A stretch of DNA of 64,000 nucleotides from Streptomyces subrutilus (GCF_008704535.1 NZ_CP023701.1:2232001-2296000), one strand, 5' to 3'. Positions 17,215 through 25,430 are shown, numbered from the stretch's first letter. Notes: a model not told the origin generated them from the sequence alone. Translations and numbers: made by a program.

Positions 17215-17234
17215 CACGCTCTCACGCTCTCCGT

Positions 17235-17260
17235 AGCTACAGTTCGAGCTACAGCTCGAA
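17235..17260 (-). promoter_or_regulatory. Operator-like repeat upstream of the polyamine operon
   Basis: AGCTACAGTTCG (17235-17246) and AGCTACAGCTCG (17247-17258) are a tandem 12-bp direct repeat. Inside it TTCGAGCT-AC-AGCTCGAA (17243-17260) is a palindrome with perfect 8-bp arms. The site is 21 to 46 bp upstream of the aldehyde dehydrogenase start, a good position for a repressor controlling the whole operon. The symmetry is seen; the binding protein is unknown. Confidence 0.5.
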
Positions 17261-17408
17261 TTGAGTGCCGATCCTGGCAGAGGTGGTGCCCCCGGCCAAG
17301 TGATTCCGTTGTTGCCTTTTGATTACGCGACGGAATCGGTCGACCATGTGTCGAGGCGCGCCCGAAATCCCGTACGAAGTGTCCGTGGCGACTGCCAGAC
17401 TCGCGTGC

Positions 17409-17957
17409 ATGGAGACGATCGACGCACTGATCAAGCAGGTCAGCCGGGGTGAACGGGTGAAGTTCCTGCCGTTCTGGGGGCACCGGCCGCAGCCCGACGG
17501 AAGCCCGGGACCGGGCTGCCTGAGCCAGTGGTGGCCGTCCGGATTCACTGTGGGTGACGTCCACTACGCCACCGCGGAGCACTGGATGATGGCGGGCAAG
17601 GCCCGCCTGTTCGGGGACGCGGAGGCCGAGCGGGCGGCGGTGGCGGCGAGGGGGCCGGCGCAGGCGAAGAAGGCCGGGCGGTTGGTGCGCGGCTTCGACG
17701 AGGCGACGTGGGAGCGGGAGCGCTTCGCCTTGGTGGTGGCGGGCAGCGTGCACAAGTTCGGCGCCGACCCGGCACTGCGCGCGTACCTGCTGGCCACCGG
17801 GGACCGGGTGCTGGTCGAGGCCAGCCCGGTGGACCGGATCTGGGGCATCGGGCTGGCGGCCGACGACGAGCGGGCCCTGGACCCGGCGCGCTGGCAGGGG
17901 CTGAACCTGCTCGGCTTCGCCCTGATGGAGGCGCGGGAGCGGTTGCGGGCCGGCTGA
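17409..17957 (+). CDS. NADAR (YbiA/DUF1768) family protein
   Basis: 182 residues from ATG 17409. NADAR hallmarks are 'FLPFWGH', 'LSQWWPSGFTVGDVHYATAEHWMMAGKAR', 'GSVHKFGADPALRAYLLATG' and 'LVEASPVDRIWGIGL'. Family members act on ADP-ribose-linked or N-glycosidic bonds: some remove riboflavin intermediates (YbiA), others remove ADP-ribose from guanine bases. It stands alone, divergent from the polyamine operon and followed by a convergent DUF4190 gene. No partner toxin gene is visible beside it. Cellular role is unknown. Confidence 0.88.
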   Translation: METIDALIKQVSRGERVKFLPFWGHRPQPDGSPGPGCLSQWWPSGFTVGDVHYATAEHWMMAGKARLFGDAEAERAAVAARGPAQAKKAGRLVRGFDEATWERERFALVVAGSVHKFGADPALRAYLLATGDRVLVEASPVDRIWGIGLAADDERALDPARWQGLNLLGFALMEARERLRAG

Positions 17958-18012
17958 CGGGCGGACGGGCCGGACCCGCGACGGGCGGGTCCGGCGGACG
18001 TCCGGCGGAGGG

Positions 18013-18759
18013 TCAGATCTTCTCGTTGAAGCGGGAGTTCGAGTACGGGTCGCCGTAGTCGGCGTCGCCCGGCAGGCCGCTCAGGATGCCGAAGAACAGG
18101 ATCGACACCAGGATGCCGACCACGATCCCCACCGCGCCCGTGATGATCCCGGCCAGGGCCATCCCTCCGTTGCCCGCCTCGCCCCGCGAGGCCTTGCCCC
18201 GGCCGAGCGCGCCGAAGACGACGCCGCCGATGCCGAGCGGGACGCCCAGGAAGGCCAGGAAGCAGCCGAACAGGCCGACGACCACCGCGGTGATGCCGAG
18301 GACGAGGGCGGTGATCCCGAAGCCGTTGCTCGGCTGCGGCTGCCCGTACGGGTATCCGGGCTGCCCGTACGGATGGCCGGGCTGCCCGTGGGGAGGGCCG
18401 GGCGGCCCCGGGGGGAAGCCGGGGCCCGGGTACCCCGCGTCCCCGGGGTACCCGTGGCCCGGCCCGGTGGGCGGCGGGGCGGCGGGCCGTCCGTACCCCG
18501 CGTGGTCGGGGGCGGCCGGGTAGCCGTAGGCCGGCCGTCCCGGCACCGGCGTCTCGGCGGTGGGCGGCGCGCCCTCGCCGGGCGCGGCGGCGAGCGTCGG
18601 GTGCTCGTCGGCGGCCGGCCGGCCGGGCGCTCCCCACGCCGCCGGCCGCGCGGGTGGACCGGGCACGTCCCGGGGCGCGTCCTGCGCCTTGCCCAGGTCG
18701 ACCCCGGGCTGCTCCGGCGGCGCCCACGGGTCGCGCGGTTCCTGGCTGTTCTCGGTCAT
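18013..18759 (-). CDS. DUF4190 membrane protein with proline/glycine-rich N-terminal half
   Basis: 248 residues from ATG 18759. The first 145 residues are low-complexity Pro/Gly/Ala/Tyr with repeats such as 'PYGQPGYPYGQPQ'. The C-terminal part holds two membrane helices (about 150-185 and 205-235) around 'GKASRGEAGNGGMALAGIITG', characteristic of DUF4190. Such proteins are common in actinomycetes and of unknown function. It diverges from the deaminase gene with a 110-bp shared upstream region. Confidence 0.85.
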   Translation of the reverse strand: MTENSQEPRDPWAPPEQPGVDLGKAQDAPRDVPGPPARPAAWGAPGRPAADEHPTLAAAPGEGAPPTAETPVPGRPAYGYPAAPDHAGYGRPAAPPPTGPGHGYPGDAGYPGPGFPPGPPGPPHGQPGHPYGQPGYPYGQPQPSNGFGITALVLGITAVVVGLFGCFLAFLGVPLGIGGVVFGALGRGKASRGEAGNGGMALAGIITGAVGIVVGILVSILFFGILSGLPGDADYGDPYSNSRFNEKI

Positions 18760-18869
18760 GCGGCACCCCCCTCTCGTACAGCCATGCTAATCGCTGCCCA
18801 CCGTCCGTCACCGGCCTGCCTACGATGGCTCCCGACCTGCCCGCACCGCGTCCCACCGGAGGCACCCTC

Positions 18870-19895
18870 ATGACCGACCTGCACCCCTTCATCGCGGGGC
18901 TGCCCAAGGCGGAACTCCACGTCCACCACGTCGGCTCGGCGTCGCCGCGCATCGTGGCCGAGCTCGCCGCCCGGCACCCCGACTCCAAGGTGCCCACCGA
19001 CCCCGAGGCCCTCGCCGACTACTTCACCTTCACCGACTTCGCGCACTTCATCGAGGTCTACCTGTCGGTCGTCGACCTCGTCCGCACCCCCGACGACGTC
19101 CGGACCCTCACCTTCGAGGTCGCCCGCGACATGGCCCGGCAGAACATCCGCTACGCCGAGCTGACCATCACCCCGTACTCCTCCACCCGCCGGGGCATCG
19201 AGGAGAAGGCCTTCATGGAGGCCATCGAGGACGCCCGCAAGGCCGCCGAGGCCGAGCTCGGCGTCATCCTGCGCTGGTGCTTCGACATCCCCGGCGAGGC
19301 CGGTCTGGAGGCCGCGGCCGAGACCGCCCGCCTCGCCGTCGACCTGCGCCCCGAGGGTCTGGTCTCGTTCGGCCTGGGCGGCCCCGAGATCGGCGTGCCG
19401 CGCCCGCAGTTCAAGCCGTACTTCGACCGGGCCCGGGCGGCCGGCCTGCACAGCGTGCCGCACGCCGGCGAGACCACCGGCCCCGAGACCGTCTGGGACG
19501 CCGTCCGGGAGCTGGGCGCCGAACGCATCGGCCACGGCACCAGCGCGGCGCAGGACCCGGAGCTGCTGGCGTACCTGGCCGAGCACCGGATCGCGCTGGA
19601 GGTCTGCCCGACGTCCAACATCGCCACCCGCGCCGTCACCGACCTCGACCGGCACCCGGTCAAGGAGATGGTCGCGGCGGGCGTGCTCGTCACCATCAAC
19701 AGCGACGACCCGCCGATGTTCGGCTCCGACCTGAACAACGAGTACGCGGTCGCCGCCCGCCTCCTGGACCTCGACGAGCGCGGCCTGGCGCGGCTCGCGA
19801 AGAACGCGGTGGAGGCCTCGTTCCTCGACGCGGCCGGCAAGGAGCGGATCGCCGCGGAGATCGACACGTACACCGAGGCGTGGCTCGCCCGCTGA
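18870..19895 (+). CDS. mqnX: Adenosine deaminase-like amidohydrolase, probably 6-aminodeoxyfutalosine deaminase (menaquinone synthesis)
   Basis: 341 residues; ATG 18870 has GGAGG seven bases upstream. Metal and catalytic motifs of the adenosine deaminase family are intact: H17/H19 in 'AELHVHHVGS', 'VPHAGE', 'ERIGHGTSA' and 'VTINSDDPPMFG'. But the usual 'HLDG' is replaced by 'HHVG', and an arginine (R27, 'SASPR') follows strand 1. A conserved arginine there was reported to set specificity in the Streptomyces avermitilis enzyme Sav2595, which deaminates 6-aminodeoxyfutalosine rather than adenosine. Streptomyces makes menaquinone by the futalosine route, so this assignment is favoured over plain adenosine deaminase. 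The glycerophosphodiesterase gene follows after 21 bp. Confidence 0.8.
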   Translation: MTDLHPFIAGLPKAELHVHHVGSASPRIVAELAARHPDSKVPTDPEALADYFTFTDFAHFIEVYLSVVDLVRTPDDVRTLTFEVARDMARQNIRYAELTITPYSSTRRGIEEKAFMEAIEDARKAAEAELGVILRWCFDIPGEAGLEAAAETARLAVDLRPEGLVSFGLGGPEIGVPRPQFKPYFDRARAAGLHSVPHAGETTGPETVWDAVRELGAERIGHGTSAAQDPELLAYLAEHRIALEVCPTSNIATRAVTDLDRHPVKEMVAAGVLVTINSDDPPMFGSDLNNEYAVAARLLDLDERGLARLAKNAVEASFLDAAGKERIAAEIDTYTEAWLAR

Positions 19896-19916
19896 ACCGC
19901 CCCTGAGAATGGGTGC

Positions 19917-20657
19917 ATGCGCACCCTGACCGCCGTCGGACACCGCGGCGACCCCTACCGCGTCCGCGAGAACACCCTGCCCTCGATCCGCTCCGCCTTC
20001 GCCCGCGGCGCGGACGCGGTGGAGGTCGACGTACGGCTCACCCGCGACGGGGTGCCGGTCCTCCTCCACGACGCGACGCTGCGGCGGCTGTGGGGCCACG
20101 ACGTGCGGCTCGACGCCGTCACGGCCCCGCAGTTGGCGGAGCTCGCCGGGGGCGGGGTCCCGACCCTGCGCGCGGCCCTGGCCGCGGCGGGCGCGGGCCG
20201 GCTGATGATCGACCTGCCGGGTGCCTCGCCGGAGGCGGTGCGGACCGTCGTGGACCTGGTCCGCGCGTGCGGGGCCCGCGACCGGACGTACTACTGCGCG
20301 GGGCCGGGCACGATGCTGGCGGTCCGCGCGGCCGATCCGGGCGCGGAGATCGCGCTGACCTGGACCACGCTGTCGCCGCCGCGGCGGGTGCTCGTCGACG
20401 CGGTGCGGCCGCGCTGGCTGAACTACCGCTTCGGGCTGGTGAGCCGGGAGCTGACCGACGCGCTGCACCGCGACGGGCTGCTGGTGTCCGCGTGGACGGC
20501 CGACACCCGGCGGACGATGCGCGGGCTCGTCGCGGCCGGGGTGGACGCGATCACGACGAACCGGGTCGACGCGCTGACCGCCGTACGGGCCGGACACGGT
20601 CTGTCGGCGCCCGCTCCGGGCGGCGGTACGGCGGGGCCGTCGGCGACGGCCCGGTAG
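19917..20657 (+). CDS. Glycerophosphodiester phosphodiesterase family protein
   Basis: 246 residues from ATG 19917. GDPD-fold catalytic residues are present: 'GHRGDPYRVRENTLPS' near the N-terminus, 'AVEVDVRLTRDGVPVLLHDATL' (E, D and H of the active site), and later 'LMIDLPG' and 'VSAWTADT'. It would hydrolyse glycerophosphodiesters to glycerol-3-phosphate and an alcohol. There is no signal peptide, so it is likely cytoplasmic. It follows the deaminase gene by 21 bp and is probably cotranscribed. The last 20 residues are Ala/Gly/Pro-rich. Confidence 0.9.
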   Translation: MRTLTAVGHRGDPYRVRENTLPSIRSAFARGADAVEVDVRLTRDGVPVLLHDATLRRLWGHDVRLDAVTAPQLAELAGGGVPTLRAALAAAGAGRLMIDLPGASPEAVRTVVDLVRACGARDRTYYCAGPGTMLAVRAADPGAEIALTWTTLSPPRRVLVDAVRPRWLNYRFGLVSRELTDALHRDGLLVSAWTADTRRTMRGLVAAGVDAITTNRVDALTAVRAGHGLSAPAPGGGTAGPSATAR

Positions 20658-20669
20658 GGGCGGCCGCGT

Positions 20670-21848
20670 TCAGAGGCCGACGATGGCGTTCCAGCGCCGG
20701 GCGAGGGTCCGGCGCTCGGCGGAGGAGATGTCCCGGGCCACGACCAGCCGCTTGCGCATCTCGTCGTCGGGGAAGATCAGCGGGTTCTCGGCGAGCGCGG
20801 CGGTCTCCGGGTCGTCGGAGCCGGCGAGGACCTCGCGGGCGGCCGGGACGGGGCAGACGTAGTTGACGGAGGCGGCGAGCTCCGCGGCCACCCGCGGGTC
20901 GTAGTAGTAGTCGATCAGCGCCTCGGCGTTGGCCTTGTGCCGGGCCAGGTTGGGGACGAGCAGGCTCTCGGCCCACAGCTCGGCCCCTTCCTCCGGGACC
21001 ACGAACTCGATGTCGGGGTTGTCGGCCTGGAGCTGGACGGCGTCGCCGGAGTAGGCCTGGCAGGCGAGGACGTCGCCCTTGCTGAGGTCGGAGGTGTAGT
21101 CGTTGCCGGTGAAGCGGCGGATGTGCTTCTTCTTCACCATGGCCTCGACCTGGTCGCACATCCGGTGGAAGTCGGACTCGGTCCAGGCGGTGACGTCCAC
21201 GCCGTTGCCCTGCATGAGGAGGGCGAAGGACTCGTCGAGGCCGGAGAAGAGGGTGACCTTGCCCGCGAGGTCCGGCCGCCACAGGTCGCGGACGGAGCGG
21301 ATCTCCCGGCCGAGGGCCTTGCGGTTGTAGGCGATGCCGGTGATCCCCGACTGCCAGGGGACGGTGTGCAGCCGGCCCTCGTCGAAGGCGGGGGTGCGCA
21401 GCTGCGGGTCGAGGTGGCGGGCCACGTTGGACTGGGCCGCGCGGTCCATCTTCTGCGCCCAGCCGAGGTGGACGAAGCGGGCGGCCATCCAGTCGCTGAC
21501 CACGACCAGGTCGTGGCCGGTCTCCTGGTGGTTCATCAGGGCCGGGCTGATCTTGCCGAAGAACTCGTCGTTGTCGTTGATCTCCTCGGTGTAGCGGACC
21601 TCGATGCCGGTCCGCTCCGCGAAGGCCTCCAGCGTGGGGCGGCGCGTCTCGTCCTCGGCGTCGGTGTCGATGTACAGCGGCCAGTTGGAGAAGGCGACGC
21701 TCCGGTCCCGTCCGGAGCGGTCGGACCCCTCGCGCCGGCCCTCGGGGACGTAGGCGGCGGGCACGCCGCAGCCGGTGAGTGCGGCCGACAGGCCCGCGGC
21801 ACCGAGGCCGCGCAGCGCCGCGCGGCGGGAGAAGGCGAGTTCAGGCAT
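20670..21848 (-). CDS. potD: Spermidine/putrescine-binding lipoprotein (second copy, no own permease)
   Basis: 392 residues from ATG 21848. A twin-arginine signal ('SRRAALRGLGAAGL') runs into a lipobox 'LTGC' (C27). The mature part is clearly homologous to the first PotD of this window: 'FSNWPLYIDT', 'TGIEVRYTEEINDN', 'RFTGNDYTSDLSKGD', 'SVNYVCPVPAAREVL'. No ABC permease or ATPase follows it, so it probably feeds the PotABC proteins at 11.4-14.3 kb, perhaps with different ligand preference. It lies downstream of the second aldehyde dehydrogenase, separated by a strong hairpin. Confidence 0.9.
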   Translation of the reverse strand: MPELAFSRRAALRGLGAAGLSAALTGCGVPAAYVPEGRREGSDRSGRDRSVAFSNWPLYIDTDAEDETRRPTLEAFAERTGIEVRYTEEINDNDEFFGKISPALMNHQETGHDLVVVSDWMAARFVHLGWAQKMDRAAQSNVARHLDPQLRTPAFDEGRLHTVPWQSGITGIAYNRKALGREIRSVRDLWRPDLAGKVTLFSGLDESFALLMQGNGVDVTAWTESDFHRMCDQVEAMVKKKHIRRFTGNDYTSDLSKGDVLACQAYSGDAVQLQADNPDIEFVVPEEGAELWAESLLVPNLARHKANAEALIDYYYDPRVAAELAASVNYVCPVPAAREVLAGSDDPETAALAENPLIFPDDEMRKRLVVARDISSAERRTLARRWNAIVGL

Positions 21849-21872
21849 GGGCAAAGCCTGGGCGAACGCGAA

Positions 21873-21909
21873 GGGGCGGGCAATAGACATGTTGTCTACT
21901 GCCCGCCCC
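21873..21909 (-). terminator. Strong intercistronic hairpin between the second aldehyde dehydrogenase and second potD
   Basis: GGGGCGGGCA (21873-21882) pairs with TGCCCGCCCC (21900-21909). After one A/C mismatch, TAGACA (21884-21889) pairs with TGTCTA (21893-21898), leaving a 3-base loop. The 16-bp stem lies between two minus-strand genes. It may terminate or attenuate transcription into potD; the inner TAGACA-TGT-TGTCTA could also be an operator. Confidence 0.6.
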
Positions 21910-21939
21910 GTCAACGCTGTGCGGTGACCGATGCGCCGG

Positions 21940-23379
21940 TCAGCCGTCGAGCGAGGTCATGACGTGCTTGATGCGGGTGTAGTCCTCGAAGCCGTAGGCG
22001 GAGAGGTCCTTGCCGTATCCGGACTTCTTGAAGCCGCCGTGGGGCATCTCGGCGACGAGCGGGATGTGGGTGTTGATCCACACGCAGCCGAAGTCGAGGT
22101 TCTTGGACATGCGCATCGCGCGGCCGTGGTTCTTGGTCCACACGGAGGAGGCGAGGGCGAACTCGACGCCGTTCGCGTACTCCAGGGCCTGGGCCTCGTC
22201 GGTGAAGGACTGGACGGTGATGACGGGGCCGAAGACCTCGTTCTGGATGATCTCGTCGTCCTGCTTCAGGCCGGAGACCACGGTCGGGGCGTAGAAGTAG
22301 CCCTTGTCGCCGACCCGGTGGCCGCCCGCCTCGACCTTGGCGTGGGCGGGGAGGCGCTCGATGAAGCCGGAGACCTGGGCCAGCTGGTTGGGGTTGTTGA
22401 GGGCGCCGTAGAGCACGTCCTCGTCGTCCGGCTGTCCGGTCTTGGTGTCGGCGGCGGCCTTGGCGAGCGCGGTGACGAACTCGTCGTGGATCGACTCGTG
22501 CACCAGCACGCGGGTGGCGGCGGTGCAGTCCTGGCCGGCGTTGAAGTAGCCGGCCACCGCGATGTCCTCGACGGCCTTGGCGAGGTCGGCGTCCTCGAAG
22601 ACCACGACCGGGGCCTTCCCGCCGAGCTCCAGGTGGACCCGCTTGACGTCCTTGGAGGCGCTCTCGGCGACCTGCATGCCGGCGCGCACCGAGCCGGTGA
22701 TGGAGGCCATCGCCGGGGTGGGGTGCTCGACCATGGCCCGGCCGGTCTCGCGGTCGCCGCAGACGACGTTGAAGACGCCCTTGGGCAGGACCGAGTCGAT
22801 GATCTCGGCCATCAGCACGGTGGAGGCGGGGGTGGTGTCCGAGGGCTTGAGGACCACGGTGTTGCCCGCGGCGATGGCCGGGGCGAACTTCCAGACGGCC
22901 ATCATCATCGGGTAGTTCCACGGTGCGACCTGGGCGCAGACGCCGACCGGCTCGCGGCGCACGATGGAGGTCATGCCGTCCATGTACTCGCCGGCCGAGC
23001 GGCCCTCCAGCAGGCGCGCGGCGCCGGCGAAGAAGCGGATCTGGTCCACCATCGGCGGCAGCTCCTCGCTGGCCGTGAGGCCCAGCGGCTTGCCGGTGTT
23101 CTCCGACTCGGCGGCGACGAGCTCGTCCGCGCGCGCCTCGAAGGCGTCGGCGATCTTCAGCAGCGCCTTCTGCCGCTCCGCCGGGGTGGTGTCGCGCCAG
23201 CCCGGGAAGGCGGCCGCGGCGGCGGCCATGGCGGCGTCGACGTCGGCCTGGCCCGAGAGCGGGGCGGTGGCGTACGCCTCGCCGGTGGCGGGGTTGACCA
23301 CCTCGGTGGTCCGCCCGTCGGCGGCGTCCTTGAACTCCCCGCCGATGTAGTTGCGCAGACGACGCAGTTCGGTGGTCAC
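21940..23379 (-). CDS. Gamma-aminobutyraldehyde dehydrogenase-like aldehyde dehydrogenase (second copy)
   Basis: 479 residues from GTG 23379, with AGGAG about 10 bases upstream; an in-frame GTG at 23400 would add seven residues. It has 'SITGSVRAGMQVAE', catalytic glutamate in 'LELGGKAPVV' and nucleophile C285 in 'NAGQDCTAAT'. It is a clear paralogue of the enzyme at 15.7-17.2 kb and ends similarly ('EDYTRIKHVMTSLDG'). It is divergent from the Lrp regulator and aminotransferase and upstream of the second potD, which ties it to oxidation of polyamine-derived aldehydes. Confidence 0.88.
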   Translation of the reverse strand: MTTELRRLRNYIGGEFKDAADGRTTEVVNPATGEAYATAPLSGQADVDAAMAAAAAAFPGWRDTTPAERQKALLKIADAFEARADELVAAESENTGKPLGLTASEELPPMVDQIRFFAGAARLLEGRSAGEYMDGMTSIVRREPVGVCAQVAPWNYPMMMAVWKFAPAIAAGNTVVLKPSDTTPASTVLMAEIIDSVLPKGVFNVVCGDRETGRAMVEHPTPAMASITGSVRAGMQVAESASKDVKRVHLELGGKAPVVVFEDADLAKAVEDIAVAGYFNAGQDCTAATRVLVHESIHDEFVTALAKAAADTKTGQPDDEDVLYGALNNPNQLAQVSGFIERLPAHAKVEAGGHRVGDKGYFYAPTVVSGLKQDDEIIQNEVFGPVITVQSFTDEAQALEYANGVEFALASSVWTKNHGRAMRMSKNLDFGCVWINTHIPLVAEMPHGGFKKSGYGKDLSAYGFEDYTRIKHVMTSLDG

Positions 23380-23548
23380 TCCAGCCACTCTCCTGATCAC
23401 ATGTCCAACGATTGAGACGAATCCCCAGCCTAGCTCCTAGGCGGATGCTTTCGACAGGCCCACAGGCCGGTAACCACGAAATCAGTGAGATCCAGTACGT
23501 CAAACAACGAATTTCATCGGTTCCGTCTTGCGGAACAGACGACTCCTC

Positions 23549-24052
23549 GTGCACAGTGAGGACGTGGTCAGTCGAAGCGCAGATTCCAGGAACAGACAAC
23601 CGTCCCCTTCGGTCGATGCTGTGTCCCTGGCGATCATCGAGCAACTGCAGGAGGACGGACGCCGTCCCTACGCAGCCATCGGCAAGGCGGTCGGCCTGTC
23701 GGAAGCGGCCGTGCGCCAGCGGGTGCAGAAGCTGCTCGACCAGGGCGTCATGCAGATCGTCGCCGTCACCGACCCGCTCACCGTGGGCCTGCGGCGCCAG
23801 GCGATGGTCGGCATCAACGTCGAGGGAGACCTCGACCCGGTGGCCGACGCCCTGACGGCGATGGCCGAGTGCGAGTACGTGGTGATGACCGCGGGATCGT
23901 TCGACCTGATGGTGGAGATCGTCTGCGAGGACGACGACCACCTGCTGGAGACGATCAACAAGAAGATCCGCGCGCTCCCCGGCGTGCGATCAACCGAAAG
24001 CTTCGTTTACCTGAAGCTGAAGAAGCAGACCTACATGTGGGGAACCCGATAA
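23549..24052 (+). CDS. Lrp/AsnC family transcriptional regulator
   Basis: 167 residues from GTG 23549; in-frame GTG codons at 23528 and 23564 are alternatives, and no start has a convincing ribosome site. The N-terminal winged helix ('AIIEQLQEDGRRPYAAIGKAVGLSEAAVRQRVQKLLDQGVM') is followed by the ligand-binding RAM domain ('YVVMTAGSFDLMVEIVCEDDDH'). It lies divergent from the aldehyde dehydrogenase-potD pair and 2 bp upstream of the aminotransferase, so it very likely controls both in response to an amine or amino acid. A regulator in this position beside the polyamine genes has been studied in S. coelicolor. Confidence 0.9.
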   Translation: MHSEDVVSRSADSRNRQPSPSVDAVSLAIIEQLQEDGRRPYAAIGKAVGLSEAAVRQRVQKLLDQGVMQIVAVTDPLTVGLRRQAMVGINVEGDLDPVADALTAMAECEYVVMTAGSFDLMVEIVCEDDDHLLETINKKIRALPGVRSTESFVYLKLKKQTYMWGTR

Positions 24053-24054
24053 CC

Positions 24055-25416
24055 GTGAGCCAGGACCTCTCCAAGACCGCGTACGACCACCTGTGGATGC
24101 ACTTCACCCGCATGTCGTCCTACGAGAACGCACCCGTCCCCACCATCGTCCGCGGTGAGGGCACCTACATCTGGGACGACAAGGGCAAGCGCTACCTCGA
24201 CGGGCTCGCCGGCCTGTTCGTGGTCAACGCCGGTCACGGCCGCAAGGAGCTGGCCGAGGTCGCCTACAAGCAGGCCCAGGAACTCGCGTTCTTCCCCATC
24301 TGGTCGTACGCGCACCCCAAGGCCGTCGAGCTCGCCGAGCGCCTCGCCCACTACGCCCCCGGCGACCTGAACAAGGTCTTCTTCACCACCGGTGGCGGCG
24401 AGGCCGTCGAGACGGCCTGGAAGCTCGCGAAGCAGTACTTCAAGCTGCAGGGCAAGCACACCAAGTACAAGGTCATCTCGCGTGCGGTCGCCTACCACGG
24501 CACCCCGCAGGGCGCCCTGTCGATCACCGGCCTGCCGGCCCTGAAGGCCCCCTTCGAGCCGCTGGTGCCCGGCGCGCACAAGGTGCCGAACACCAACATC
24601 TACCGCGCCCCGATCTACGGCGACGACCCGGAGGCCTTCGGCCGCTGGTGCGCCGACCAGATCGAGCAGGAGATCCTGTTCGAGGGCGCCGACACCGTCG
24701 CCGCCGTCTTCCTGGAGCCGGTGCAGAACGCCGGCGGCTGCTTCCCGCCGCCGCCCGGCTACTTCCAGCGGGTCCGCGAGATCTGCGACGAGTACGACGT
24801 GCTCCTCGTCTCCGACGAGACGATCTGCGCCTTCGGCCGCCTCGGCACCATGTTCGCCTGCGACAAGTTCGACTACGTCCCGGACATGATCACCTGCGCC
24901 AAGGGCATGACCTCGGGCTACTCCCCGATCGGCGCCTGCATCATCTCGGACCGCCTCGCGGAGCCGTTCTACAAGGGCGACAACACCTTCCTGCACGGCT
25001 ACACCTTCGGCGGCCACCCGGTCTCCTCGGCGGTCGCGCTGGCCAACCTCGACATCTTCGACAAGGAGGGCCTCAACCAGCACGTGCTGGACCACGAGGA
25101 CGCCTTCTTCTCGACGCTGAAGAAGCTGCACGACCTGCCCATCGTCGGCGACGTCCGCGGCAACGGCTTCTTCTACGGCATCGAGCTCGTCAAGGACAAG
25201 AACACCAAGGAGTCCTTCACGGACGAGGAGACGGAGCGCGTGCTCTACGGCTTCCTCTCCAAGGCGCTCTTCGACAACGGCCTGTACTGCCGGGCCGACG
25301 ACCGCGGCGACCCGGTCATCCAGCTGGCCCCGCCGCTGATCGCGAACCAGGGCACCTTCGACGAGATCGAGGGCATCCTGCGCTCGGTGCTCACCGAGGC
25401 GTGGACCAAGCTCTAA
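24055..25416 (+). CDS. Class III PLP aminotransferase, probable polyamine/diamine aminotransferase
   Basis: 453 residues from GTG 24055, two bases after the regulator stop. PLP-fold motifs are present: 'FTTGGGEAVETAWKLAKQYF', 'VISRAVAYHGTPQGA', the cofactor aspartate in 'LLVSDETICAFGRLG', and the Schiff-base lysine K283 in 'ITCAKGMTSGYSPIG'. The subgroup uses omega-amino compounds such as putrescine, beta-alanine or diamines with pyruvate or 2-oxoglutarate. Location next to the second aldehyde dehydrogenase suggests it makes the aminoaldehyde. It is distinct from gabT in sequence. A hairpin follows at 25431. Confidence 0.88.
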   Translation: MSQDLSKTAYDHLWMHFTRMSSYENAPVPTIVRGEGTYIWDDKGKRYLDGLAGLFVVNAGHGRKELAEVAYKQAQELAFFPIWSYAHPKAVELAERLAHYAPGDLNKVFFTTGGGEAVETAWKLAKQYFKLQGKHTKYKVISRAVAYHGTPQGALSITGLPALKAPFEPLVPGAHKVPNTNIYRAPIYGDDPEAFGRWCADQIEQEILFEGADTVAAVFLEPVQNAGGCFPPPPGYFQRVREICDEYDVLLVSDETICAFGRLGTMFACDKFDYVPDMITCAKGMTSGYSPIGACIISDRLAEPFYKGDNTFLHGYTFGGHPVSSAVALANLDIFDKEGLNQHVLDHEDAFFSTLKKLHDLPIVGDVRGNGFFYGIELVKDKNTKESFTDEETERVLYGFLSKALFDNGLYCRADDRGDPVIQLAPPLIANQGTFDEIEGILRSVLTEAWTKL

Positions 25417-25430
25417 ACGACCCGCCCACC

